Below are positions 54,948 to 64,000 of a stretch of DNA of 64,000 bases, piece by piece (the first letter of the stretch is position 1; each line of letters starts with the position of its first letter). Origin of the DNA: Ophiostoma sp. CBS 140.51. Taxonomy: Eukaryota; Ascomycota; Sordariomycetes; Ophiostomatales; Ophiostomataceae. A model generated the notes under the pieces. It saw only the letters and a program-made list of their open reading frames with translations, searched no databases and was not told the origin of the DNA. The position numbers and the translations under genes are program-made. The DNA is taken from positions 62,001-126,000 of the forward strand of contig JANSLP010000049.1 in the NCBI GenBank assembly GCA_029298735.1. Reading direction: 5' to 3'.

Positions 54948-57900
54948 ATGTCCTCCCTCCAGGTCAACGACAGCGGCCGTCGTGGCCGATCCCGGTCACC
55001 TTCGGGACGCGAGCGGGACCGCTCGTCATCGCGGATTGAACGGTCTCCATCGGGCAGAGATCGTGATCGTGAGTACGAACGGGAGCGTGAACGCGACAGA
55101 GACCGCGAACGCGAAAAGGACCGCCCAACCCACGACGACCCGCACATTGTCACGGCCGCGCCCTACCCCGGCTCGTTTCCCGGCGACGACGACGGCCCCG
55201 ACGCCGACGACGACAACCCGCGCAAATTTGTGCGCATCCTCGACTACGACGACTACAAGGGTGCCCCGGCACCGCGAGCACCACCGACAGGTGGTGACTC
55301 AAAGTACCGCCCCTCCTCCAAATACGACGACGACGAAGTGGATGTGCGCTATGGCGACGGCCGCCGCGAGAAGGAGTACCGACTCGAGAAGGAGAGAGAT
55401 CATGAGCGGGAGTACGGCTACGAGCGAGAGAAAGTGCGTGAAGGCCGTGAAAAGGAGAAGAAGGAGGAGCCGGCCATCGCCGCCGACAAGTTTGCATTCT
55501 TGCCGGCCAAATATGCCAAGAAAGTGGATGCGGCACCGCCCTCGCCGGGCGGAGCGGGTGGACGGGACAAGCCGCCGTCGTCGCCACTGCACGGCCGCGA
55601 CCCGAGAGAGCGTGATCCGAGAGATCGGGACCCGAGAGACCCGCGTGATTCTCGAGAGTCACACGATCCTAGAGAGCGCGATCCGCGCGACCGTGACCCG
55701 AGAGACCCTCGGGATTCGCATGATCCTAGAGACCCCCGTGGCCACGATCCTCGCGATCCTCGCGATCCTCGTGATCCTCGACACGACCCCCGCGACTCCC
55801 GCGGCTACTACGATGAACGCCCTTCAGCACGCCCACCTGTAGGCAAAGACCCCCGCCGTCGCCGAAACAGCGGCAGCGGCAGCGAAACCGACGACACGGA
55901 CGACGACGATGATGAGGGTCTTGCCTATGGTCATGGCGCTGTCCCAAGTGGCGGCAAGTCGGCTCCTCCTCCTGGCAGACCATCTTACGGACACTCTTCC
56001 TACGGCGACGAAAGAGAGCACGGTGCTGGCCGGGGCGGAGGTCGTGACGCGCACGTTGTGACGGCCGAGCCTCCAGACGATCCCCGTGACTCGAGAGATC
56101 CTAAAGATCCTAGAGACCCTAGAGGCTCCAAAGATCCTCGCGATCCCCGTGACCCAAGGGACCCAAGAGACCCTCGGAGCTCTAGAGAGTCGTTTGACGG
56201 CCGGAGTGGTCGTGATCCCAGAGATCCGCGGGATCCTAGAGACCCACGCGATCCCCGCGACCCCAGAGATGCCAGAGATCCTCGTGATCCTCGTGGTGAT
56301 CCTCGCGATCCTCGCAGTTCGAGAGAGTCCTTTGACGGCAGAAGTGGCCGCGACCCTCGTGACCCTCGTGACCCCAGAGACCCCAGAGATCCCAGAGACA
56401 GAGACCCGAGAGACCCTCGTGATGGCCGTGACCCCAGAGATCCTCGCGACCCTCGCGACCCACGCACCTCCCGCGAGTCACACGATCCCCGAGACGACCC
56501 TCGCTACTACCGCGACGACCCGAGAGATCCTCGTGATCCCCGTGACCCGAGAGCTGATCCCAGAGACCCTCGCGACCCCCGTGCCGACCCTCGTGACCAA
56601 CGCGACCCTCGCGCCAGCGGCAGCAACATTCTTTCTGTCGAACCCCCTCGCCGTCGTGAACGCTCGCGGTCGCCGATGCCGACCAAGGGTATGGAGCGCC
56701 TGTCGGTCAACACGCTGTCTGTTGCTGGTGCTGGTGCCGCACTCGGCGGTTCTCTGTCGGCCGCGCCTGGCTCGCCCATGCAGGAAGCCTATCATGGCAC
56801 CTACCAGTCCATGTCCCCCATGCCTTCGCCGCTCATGCTGGCCTCGCACGGTCCGCATGGTGCTGGTGATGTCCAGGTGATGGACATTAACGGTCCTGAG
56901 TCGGATGGAGAAGATTCCCCGTCCGCCGCAAGAGGCGAGGCCGGTGAGAAGATCCGTCGCCGTGCCCGCTTCTACGACCCAGAGACGGATGCCCAGCGTC
57001 TCGCCAAAGCGCTCAAGGGCGAGCGCCACCCTCCAGACACGGGCCCGCTCATTGAGATCTTGCCCGGCCTCACGCACGACCAGGTCATGGAGCTCCGCAC
57101 CGAGTACAAGCGCATCGTGAAAACCGGTCCCGAGCGCAAAGGCGTCAACATTGCCAAGCACATCCGGGCACGCCTCAAGGACGAGGACCCGGCCCTGATG
57201 AAGGCGTGCTATGCGACCGCGCTGGGCCGCTGGGAGAGCGAGGCCTACTGGGCCAATTTCTGGTACCACGGCGACAAGACGCGGCGCGAACTCTTGATTG
57301 AATCGTTGATGGGCCGCACCAATGACGAGATCCGGCACATTAAGCAGAGCTTTAGCGACAAAAAGTACGGCGACAGCATCACCAAGTGCATGCGGCAGGA
57401 GCTCAAAGAGGACAAGTTCAAGCGGGCTGTGCTCTTTGTGCTGGACGAGCAGCGCATGGAGGAGGTTGGTCGAGATGGACGGCCGCTTCCCTTGGACCGC
57501 ACTCTGGTCGAGGAGGACTCCGTCACACTGCACAGAGCCGTCCGCGCCGAAAAGGGCGGCGAGACCGCCATGATCAATGTCGTCGTCCAGCGCAGCGACA
57601 CCCACCTGCGGGAGGTCCTCAAAGTGTACTCGGCCCAGTACCAGACCAACTTTGCCCGCGACTGTCTCAAGAAGAGTGGGAACCTTGTGGTGAGTATTCA
57701 AAATCAAATCTGTCCCTCGCTCATTTTATTTACTAACGTACGTGTAGGGTGAAATGCTTGCGCACATCTTGAACGGCGTCATCAACAAACCCGTCCGCGA
57801 TGCTCTGCTCATCCACCACGCCCTCACCACCTCCAAACGCGACGAGCTGCGCCGCGAACTGCTCATTTCCCGTCTTGTCCGCTTCCACTGGGACGGCCAC

Positions 57901-58086
57901 CACATGGCCGCCATCAAGGCCGCCTACCGCAGCAGATACAACAAGGACATGCAGGAGGCTATCCGTGAAGCCGCCGGCAGCGCCGACTGGGGCCTCTTCT
58001 GCCGCGAGCTGTGCATTACGCGTGTGCCCGACGATGTGAAGCCGATTGAGCGTATCTCGGAAATCCGGCACGGTGACCGTCATTAG
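54948..58086 (+). CDS. Annexin-family protein (fungal ANXC4-like) with long DPRD-repeat N-terminus
   Basis: Two exons, 54948-57689 and 57748-58086 (1026 aa). The 58-nt intron has a GTGAGT donor, a TACTAAC branch point and a GTGTAG acceptor. The N-terminus is Arg/Ser/Glu/Asp-rich (SGRERDRSSSR). Residues about 218-558 are a dense tandem array of DPRD units, broken by SRESFDGRSGR blocks. The C-terminal annexin core starts near residue 665 with an annexin-like first repeat (DAQRLAKALKG, then GLTHDQVMELRTEYK). Later repeats include LLIESLMGRTNDEIRHIKQSF and, after the intron, LAHILNGVINKPVRDALLIHHAL. The canonical Ca-binding GxGT loops look degenerate, as in ANXC4-type fungal annexins, which also carry long disordered N-termini. 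Calcium-dependent membrane binding is therefore uncertain. It converges on SF3B5. Confidence 0.85.
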
Positions 58087-58582
58087 AAGGTCGGGCGTGA
58101 CGATGCGTCGTAGGGAGGATACTGGTTAGAACCTAGGACATCTCGTATTTATATCAAATCTATATCATATCATTTGGGAATGTATTTTTGTGTTCTCTTG
58201 TCCTATCATTCGTGTTGAATTTGAATCTACCTCTTGAAAAAAATATCCTCTCGAAATATTCTATCTTTATTTAATTAATTTCGTACTTTATTCGACATAA
58301 TTGGAAATAAAATTTTTAGAAATTAAAATTGTGGCCAATCTTTCTATTTTTAGTTTAAAAGGATGTAAAGAGGTCTAATATCAAGACGAAAGACATGGCA
58401 GAGAATGAATATTGTAGATGTAGTAGATGTGATAAGTTGATGATCATTCATTGTGTTGAGTGTCAACCTGCCACCCCAGGAAAATAGTGTATGTACCCTC
58501 GTGATATCCCAAACGCCAGTACGCGCAAGTCAAATAAACGAAAACCCTCAGTTCCTTAATAGCCAGTCGAAACCCACCCCCC
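58087..58582. other. AT-rich convergent 3' region, annexin to SF3B5
   Basis: About 0.5 kb with a very AT-rich core (about 58140-58450, with TTAATTAATT and AAATTTTTAGAAATT). It probably holds both 3' UTRs and polyadenylation signals. No gene seen. Confidence 0.6.
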
Positions 58583-58908
58583 CTAATCTTCATCCTCATC
58601 TCTTGCCGGCGGCGGACCGCATGGCTGAACCATGTTCTTGAGCAGCTTGAAGCGCGTCTTGGCTGCGGGCTCGCCCTGTGCTAGCGACAAGAACGAAAGC
58701 ATCGGCGGGTGGCCCACCAGACTCGAATACGTGTCGCGCATAATGTTGGACTTCCACTCCCAGCTCGTCGTGTCCGGGTGGCCGGTGCCAATGTATTTCT
58801 GCTGAAGCCGTTCCAGCTCCTGTTGTGCGCGTAGCTTGTCGGCCTAGAAGAGAGGAGGTTAGCAGACTGAAACAAGAGCAGAGAGAATGTCGCAGAGCGA
58901 CTTACCAT
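58583..58908 (-). CDS. SF3B5: Splicing factor 3B subunit 5 (SF3b5/SF3b10, YSF3-like)
   Basis: Two exons on the minus strand: 58908-58906, which is only the ATG, and 58843-58583 (87 aa in total). The 62-nt intron starts GTAAGT immediately after the ATG and ends TTCTAG. The protein starts MADKLRAQQELERLQQ and carries the family core KYIGTGHPDTTSWEWKSN, then RDTYSSLVGHPPMLSF and the conserved VQPCGPPP near the C-terminus. SF3b5 is a small subunit of SF3b in U2 snRNP, helping recognise the intron branch site. Family proteins are 85-90 aa and start MADR or MADK, which supports the split start. The coding exons are too short for a long open-frame scan on their own. Upstream DNA is shared with the divergent gene at 59416. 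Confidence 0.95.
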
Positions 58909-59415
58909 TGTCGGTGTGGGTGGTCGTGTGAGTGTTTGCGTTGGGTCGATGATGTCGAGAGAGGATGTCGAGAGAGGACGTCGCGAGGTGAGGATGCGAG
59001 GCTGGCTCAAAATTAGGCTGGCGCTGCTCGTTTCTATTGCGACGGCAGAATTTGGATGACTAACGTTACGGTTTCCTGCGCTAACAGCGCGCGCTGCAGC
59101 CCTGCTTAGATAACACACCCAGATGCTGTTGCCCAAAGGACCAATTCGTCCAATCTTCAGCGCATGCGCAAAACCGCAAAACTTCCCCATCTTTTTGTTG
59201 TGCATCCACATTCACTCCCTCCTTCATCGCCATCTCCAATAAAACATCGTCTTGCACCAGACGACGACCAACCACGACCGTGACACTATTCATACTTCAG
59301 CCATATTGCCCCAGGTGGCGACCTCGAAGGGCGATCTATAAAAGCCGACTAGCCTCGTCAAATCCATCATCGACCCTTTCATCCTCCTCCACACACACCA
59401 TCACGACATGCGACA
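58909..59415. promoter_or_regulatory. Bidirectional upstream region, SF3B5 and MYND-like gene
   Basis: 507 bases separate the two divergent start codons. It includes tandem CGAGAGAGGA-type units near 58950-58985 and a TATA box for the plus-strand gene. The two genes may share regulatory sites; none is recognised by name. Confidence 0.5.
59337..59342 (+). promoter_or_regulatory. TATA box of MYND-like gene
   Basis: TATAAA in the context TCTATAAAAGCC, 79 bases before ATG 59416; a good distance for a fungal core promoter with a short leader. Confidence 0.5.
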
Positions 59416-59419
59416 ATGA
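59408..59419 (+). promoter_or_regulatory. Minimal uORF overlapping the main start codon
   Basis: ATG CGA CAA TGA: a three-codon upstream frame whose stop TGA (59417-59419) overlaps the main ATG (59416-59418) as ATGA. If the leader starts near the TATA box, ribosomes meet this ATG first; termination-reinitiation at the overlap could set the level of the main protein. Confidence 0.6.
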
Positions 59420-60960
59420 TAGACAGTTTCGAAAGTAACGTGCTCCGGCTCCTGCAAGCGGAGCAGGAACAGAAGACGACCTTCACAGCCGATGCAAAAC
59501 GGATAACCGACCGGTGTCGTTCTGAACATGGCGATAATAAAAAGAAGACGTCCAACGGCGAAGATGTCGAGATGACGGATGTGCCATCAAGTACGACAGC
59601 GACAAACGGACACTCTACTGCCCCAAAAAGCTACTTCTGCCGACCCTGCTACAACGATATCCTCACTCTCCTCCACCAGACCTACGCTTCGCCCGCACAA
59701 CCACAATGGTACGCATCACAACAGACGTCCTTTATCGCTGGGCTCGACAAGCTGCTCGACGACGTGCGCAACCTCAAGACACCCCTCTCATCTGTCGACG
59801 AGTGGATCTCGCAGCAAAAGCAAACGTGGCTGCGCAGCCAGCTGCAGGATGCCGTCGGCGTGAAAACCCTGGCCAAGTCGCTCGAGGCCGAGGACGACAA
59901 GGTGGCGCTCGAGGCTAAACTCTCGGACTCGACGGTGCAGCTGACCGACTTGCTGGGTGCCGTGACGATCCAGGCGGCCGGGCAGGTCAATCAAGGCAAG
60001 GGCGAGCGCGAACGCGAGCGTATTGTGGCAGACGTTCAGACGGCCTCCAAGAAGCTGCGCCAATCTACCGACAACACCGAGAAGAGCACAATCTACCGCG
60101 ACAACCTGTTTCCCGGCGACGTCGTGTCAGACCTGCCCGCAGTGCGCAATATCGAGTCGAAACTCTTGAAGGGCAGCGTCGGCCTCGACCAGGGTCTGGC
60201 GGATCTGCTGCGGGACGTCCACGGCGGCGAAGACTCAGACTCGCGGGCGGCCCAGATCGAGAAGCATCAGAAGCGGCTGGCCGAGCTGAAACGGGCCAAG
60301 GCAGCACACGAGGCGCAAAAACTCAAAAAGATGAAGCCCGTCGATGTGCCCTATTTCTTGCAAGATGACACGCCCTGCGCGACCTGCAACACAATGTCCG
60401 ACCCGCAAAAGAGTCCCTTCTGCCAGGTGTGCTTTTTGGAGGTCGACTACTGTCTTAGGGAAAACCAGACCGTCTGGTGCTCGACCACATGCATGAAGAA
60501 GGACTATGCCGCCCACCTCGCCGCCAACCATGCCTGCGCCGCCGGCGATCGGTGTGCAAGGAAGCTCGACGCTTCAAGAGAGTCGCACAAGTCGGACACG
60601 GGCGCTGCTGCTGCCCGCCAAGAGCCGAGGTATTACTTCTGCCGGGAGTGCGTGCTGTCCTTTAGTATCGGGACCGTCTACTGCAACGACCGGTGTGCGA
60701 GCCGCGATTTCCAGCGCCACCGCGAGAAGGTCCACCTGCCCAACCGCGAGATGCGCGCCGACTCGCGCGACGACCGCGGCGATTTATCATACAGCAGTGC
60801 CCGCAAAGTGGCCTACACGGCCGCCGACATTACCAAGCACGTGCTCTCGCTCGACGAGGCGCTGGCCAGCTGCCAAAAGAAGCACCCAGACTGGGACTTG
60901 ACCACCACCAAAGTGAAAGTGGTGCTGCCGTTGACTAGTACTGGGACTGGAACTGCGTAA
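59416..60960 (+). CDS. Fungal protein with two Cys/His zinc clusters (MYND-like), unknown function
   Basis: Single exon, 514 aa, start MIDSFESNVLRLLQAEQ. An N-terminal helical/acidic region includes a CRPC pair (residues about 75-78). A long coiled-coil-like middle leads to a basic segment (KRLAELKRAKAAHEAQKLKKMK). The C-terminal part has two zinc-type clusters: about residues 321-376 (CATC, CQVC, C before the WCSTTC pair, then HLAANHAC) and about 415-447 (CREC, then YCNDRC and FQRHREKVH). The CxxC and WCSxxC/YCNDxC spacing with trailing His recalls MYND fingers, which bind Pro-rich peptides. The family is not one I can name. Past the TAA the same frame stays open for another 115 codons to 61305 with protein-like sequence, so the true 3' end is uncertain. 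Confidence 0.8.
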   Translation: MIDSFESNVLRLLQAEQEQKTTFTADAKRITDRCRSEHGDNKKKTSNGEDVEMTDVPSSTTATNGHSTAPKSYFCRPCYNDILTLLHQTYASPAQPQWYASQQTSFIAGLDKLLDDVRNLKTPLSSVDEWISQQKQTWLRSQLQDAVGVKTLAKSLEAEDDKVALEAKLSDSTVQLTDLLGAVTIQAAGQVNQGKGERERERIVADVQTASKKLRQSTDNTEKSTIYRDNLFPGDVVSDLPAVRNIESKLLKGSVGLDQGLADLLRDVHGGEDSDSRAAQIEKHQKRLAELKRAKAAHEAQKLKKMKPVDVPYFLQDDTPCATCNTMSDPQKSPFCQVCFLEVDYCLRENQTVWCSTTCMKKDYAAHLAANHACAAGDRCARKLDASRESHKSDTGAAAARQEPRYYFCRECVLSFSIGTVYCNDRCASRDFQRHREKVHLPNREMRADSRDDRGDLSYSSARKVAYTAADITKHVLSLDEALASCQKKHPDWDLTTTKVKVVLPLTSTGTGTA

Positions 60961-61305
60961 GAAGCGCAGACTACAGTCACGGCCAAGACGGCGAGCTCAC
61001 CAAACACGCCGAGCCTAGAGGGCGGAGAGGACACAGAGAGTATAGAGGACGGAGAGATCTCAGAGGGTATAGAGGATGGAGAGGTCACAGAGAGCACAGT
61101 CAAATGGGCAGGCAAGAACATGACGGGCGCACAGAAGACGGCAAGCGGCTCGCGCGCGAAAATGAAACCTCACAGGTCGGCAGAGGCGATGGAAAGACGA
61201 TGGGAAGCTTTTCAGACATCGAAGGCGAGAAAGAAGCAGGAGGAAAGTGAGGCAAAAAAGAAAAGGGAAGAATTGGTGAACTGTATCCTGTCTCGGGGCA
61301 CGTAA
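60961..61305 (+). other. In-frame open extension after MYND-like stop codon
   Basis: Directly after TAA 60958-60960 the same frame continues to TAA at 61303-61305. It encodes an acidic repeat (EDTESIEDGEI, then SEGIEDGEVTES) and a basic helix (AMERRWEAFQTSKARKK). It could be a lost C-terminus cut off by a nonsense change, a readthrough tail, or a purine-rich 3' UTR that is open by chance. Context TAA-G is not a known strong readthrough context. Confidence 0.35.
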
Positions 61306-61499
61306 TTGCCCGTTGTTGTGGGAAAGAAAGAGGAAGGGGGCGTTTGCGAGTTGAATTACTGGGTATTCTTTATTTGTGCCAGAATTTACGGGCAAAGGCA
61401 AGGCGTACGGTAAACATGGCGTATTGTATGAGTTGGGGAAAAGAAGTAAAAGGAGTTTGAAAACAGAATGTTAAAAGGGAAATATCAACAAAAGAAATA
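61306..61499. other. Short intergenic, MYND-like gene to decayed gene
   Basis: Purine-rich then AT-rich DNA; nothing recognised. Confidence 0.5.
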
Positions 61500-62660
61500 C
61501 CATCAAAATCTCAAACTATCCGCGAAAACAACAAGAGTTAAATGAACCAATTGAAAGCACCCGACAAACCCTGGCAACCTTGCTACAAAAAACCCCAAAT
61601 GTTCCAATATCCTTAGATCCAGAAGAGATAATTTATGGTTGCCCCAATTTGCAAACCAAACTGAACTTCTTGTCGAAAATATCGAGAGTAGATTGGATAT
61701 CATAAGGCACCAAAAAAAAATTGTCCACCAAATGCAATCTTCTCCTGTTCGCCAATCTCTGTTGAGCGAACGACCGAAACTTATACGCCAATGTCTTTGT
61801 ACCTGTCCGTGACAAAACCGAAGACGACTTTTTTTTTTGGGGTCGTCAGACCGGCGAATCTCCTCCACAATGTTGGACCCGGGCCGGCACGAAATCCCTG
61901 TCATCGTGACCCCCCACCATACCAATGACCGTCATCTTGGGCACGTCGCCTTGCGTCCCCCAAACAGCAGGCACATGTAGTCGTTATCCAAAGTTCTCAT
62001 AGTCATCTAAGGATCCTCGTATGGGAACGGTTTAAATACGACGGCTGTGCAGATGTCAACTGCCTTCTTGTATGCCTGTCGGAGGTGAGGGGCAGCTTTC
62101 AGAGAAGCAGTTCGCTCACTCTTGGAGAGCGGCGTACACACCTTCTTTCCTGTGGCGAGAATGCCACCGGTGTCTATCACGTCAAACATTCTGTCATTAG
62201 CATGTCTTTGCTGTCGACATATTCGAGTCAAAAAATGGTGGAGCGTACTCAGATTGGCATCTCCGACATTGAAGACTGCGTGTTAAAATACAACCGAGTC
62301 AGGGATTGTCGTGAGAGATGGGTTAAATGCGATGACGGTCTCACAGTCGTCGGCCTTCTCAAAATCCATATCCGAATCCGCGATGAAAAAAATGATCTGT
62401 CCGGGATCCTTCTCAGTAGCAAGAACCACGGCACCATATTTTGGGAGTGCCGAAATGACGCCCCGGGCCTTGACCATGTCCACGTAAACGCCAACCGTCT
62501 CAAAAACGAGGTTGGACTTGCCTCAGGATAGCTTCAGAAGATGGTTAAACGCATCGGGCGTATCGCCTAAGAATGGAACTCCCTCAAAAGCCATTTTGGT
62601 CATTCTGCGGACGAGTCAAAAGATTGAAAATGATGCCCTATCAATAACAGAATTTTAGCA
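61500..62660 (-). pseudogene. Decayed gene of unknown family, several in-frame stops
   Basis: Reading the minus strand from about 62660, one frame gives coherent protein-like sequence interrupted only by stops: MTKMAFEGVPFLGDTPD (from 62603), a TGA at 62523-62525, then GKSNLVFETVGVYVDMVK and FIADSDMDFEKADDCETVI, a TAA, then DTGGILATGKKVCTPLSK, a TAG and MTMRTLDNDYMCLLFGG. After about 61950 the reading passes through frameshifts (GSNIVEEIRRSDDPKKK, then VVFGFVTDRYKDIGV). Several stops are TAA or TAG where CAA or CAG would restore glutamine, matching C-to-T change at CpA. A probable intron (62742-62638, GTAAGT to GATAG) lies upstream. Family not recognised; related to the fragment at 63700-63957. 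Confidence 0.5.
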
Positions 62661-63699
62661 AAATTTTCAATTTAGAGATAGCTTATAGAGAACTTCTTGG
62701 GGCACAAAAAGATCCCTTTCTCAGGCTGTCGGATGTACTTACTGGATGGATAAGACCGTTTCGGTGGAAGGAAAGTGCCCCGATGTAATAAGGTCGAAAA
62801 TCTCGGAGAAGCTAGAGAAGAAGAGAAGAGAGGAATGAGAGAAGGACGAAAAAAAAATCTGCCCGCCTACCTTTGGCTTATAGACAGGACGAAGTTCCGT
62901 GGACCTACTTCTTATTGTGGAAGGAGCAAACGGATAAGTTCTTGTCGAGGAAGGAGCTACTTATACTGTCGGTGCTGTCGAAGAAGGCGCAAACAAAACC
63001 ACCCAAGACCAAAAACACATTGGAAAGTGAGCCAGTCGTTCCTACCGTTTTTGATACTGTCAAACTATCAAGCTTATAACGCAGTCCCTGCTCTGTACGC
63101 TCTGTAATGGAAAAGAGGCCAAAAGACCTTTCCTCCCAGGCCAATATTCCAACTTCTTTTACAATTGGCGCTGGTATATGCCTGCCGTTGATCTATAAGG
63201 CGTCTGGCACAGGTCTGTTCATTCTCACTCGATGAGGATAGCCTTTAGTTCGCGGTTCAAGGCGGCGTGCAAGAACGCAACAAGGTTTGGAAAATCCGTT
63301 GAGATCGTTGTGACAAAACGAAGTTGGGGTTAAACTTTGTAGTTAGAAGTCCGGGACAAAACTGTTTATGCCCGAAGTATTCATGTTTTCAAAGCGTATC
63401 TAGTGAAAAGAAAGAACGCATAAAAACTGTCGGTTCTTGGTAAAAAGCTGAAAACTGCAACATCTTGTTTTTTGAGCATACAATCTAAAGCTCTCGTCAC
63501 CTAGAACACCATGCCGAAAGCTCCCTGACATCTGCAAATCAAGTGTCTGCCCATGCCCATAGTTGAATCCTCATTTCACGCATGTAGAAATAGAAATGCA
63601 TCATATGGATAAAGTGATTCGATAAGTCGTGTCTCTAATAGCAAAGTGCAAAATCCAACTACATCTCGCAAATTATGTTCCGAGCGCTATTCTCTTCGT
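62661..63699. other. AT-richer region between decayed gene copies
   Basis: May contain further decayed exons of the minus-strand gene: a 79-codon minus-strand frame at 63144-62905 and a plus-strand frame at 62873-63079 are both open over the same bases and cannot be ranked. Nothing else recognised. Confidence 0.35.
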
Positions 63700-63957
63700 C
63701 TAGAAACGATCTGTTGCAAACCCAAGGACTACCGAGTCCTTCTCCGATGTGATCTTTCTCAACCGTTCGAGGAGATTGTAAACAGGACAGCAGAAAACAC
63801 TAGCCGAAGGGCGCTCGCTCGGCCGGGTGCCTTGAAAGACACGGATGGTCTGACCACAGACCATGGCCACTTTTTCGGTGGCTGGGTCCTCCACAAAAAT
63901 GGCAAAGGCCGTGGCAATGCTCTGCTTAGTCGGGAAGGAAACCTCAGTTGCGAAGCA
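63700..63957 (-). pseudogene. Second decayed copy or fragment of the same unknown family
   Basis: An 85-codon minus-strand frame, opened by a TAA at 63958-63960 and closed by TAG. It reads ATEVSFPTKQSIATAFAIFV, then KVAMVCGQTIRVFQGTRP and NLLERLRKITSEK, ending VVLGFATDRF. The end matches the decayed gene at 61500-62660 in order and spacing: NIVEEIRR against NLLERLRK, then VVFGFVTDRY against VVLGFATDRF. There is no start codon at a sensible place and the window ends soon after, so it may be a fragment or the end of a gene continuing past 64000. Confidence 0.4.
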
Positions 63958-64000
63958 TTATTCTTGATAGCGCGCATCATCACCGACCGGCGATGGACAT

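Noticed and set aside
54769..55842. 357-codon plus-strand open frame
   Set aside because: Out-of-frame overlap with the annexin N-terminus; Arg/Thr/Pro-rich without motifs.
56478..57707. 409-codon minus-strand open frame
   Set aside because: Antisense shadow of the annexin gene, including its DPRD array and core.

Overview
The window reads as nuclear DNA of a filamentous ascomycete (Pezizomycotina, most likely Sordariomycetes). The evidence is short introns (52-198 nt) with GTRNGT donors and CTAAC-like branch points, C-rich third codon positions in genes, pyrimidine-rich leaders, and fungus-specific families (LaeA-like methyltransferases, pisatin-demethylase-like P450, fungal O-fucosyltransferase, ANXC4-type annexin). 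No rRNA, tRNA, CRISPR array or intact transposon was recognised.

Layout. 0-10 kb: a conserved acidic zinc-finger-like protein (971-3391), then a lysyl-tRNA synthetase broken off before motif 3 and joined within about 30 nt, out of frame, to the HEAT/WD40 part of VPS15, which has no kinase domain (4228-9838). 12.4-16 kb: two related SAM-dependent methyltransferases facing each other. 16-23 kb: a gene-poor stretch with a CTTTTT microsatellite. 23-31 kb: a cytochrome P450, a JMJD5-type JmjC protein and, convergent with it, a type II membrane O-fucosyltransferase, with a G-quadruplex-type tract between the last two. 35-41 kb: a short-chain dehydrogenase, translation initiation factor eIF1 and a two-span membrane protein. 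40.7-50.4 kb: a second gene desert with low-complexity repeats and weak traces of a decayed minus-strand gene. 50.4-61 kb: a signal-peptide/one-span membrane protein, a large annexin with a long DPRD-repeat N-terminus, SF3b5 (its first coding exon is only the ATG) and a two-cluster MYND-like zinc protein. 61.3-64 kb: AT-richer DNA holding two decayed copies of one unrecognised minus-strand gene.

The genes form no operon or clear biosynthetic cluster. Housekeeping genes (KRS1, VPS15, SUI1, SF3B5) are mixed with single-copy accessory enzymes. The P450, methyltransferases and SDR are families common in secondary metabolism, but no PKS, NRPS or terpene synthase is present. The main anomaly is the KRS1-VPS15 junction: both are core genes, so it is either a real rearrangement backed by intact copies elsewhere or an assembly deletion.
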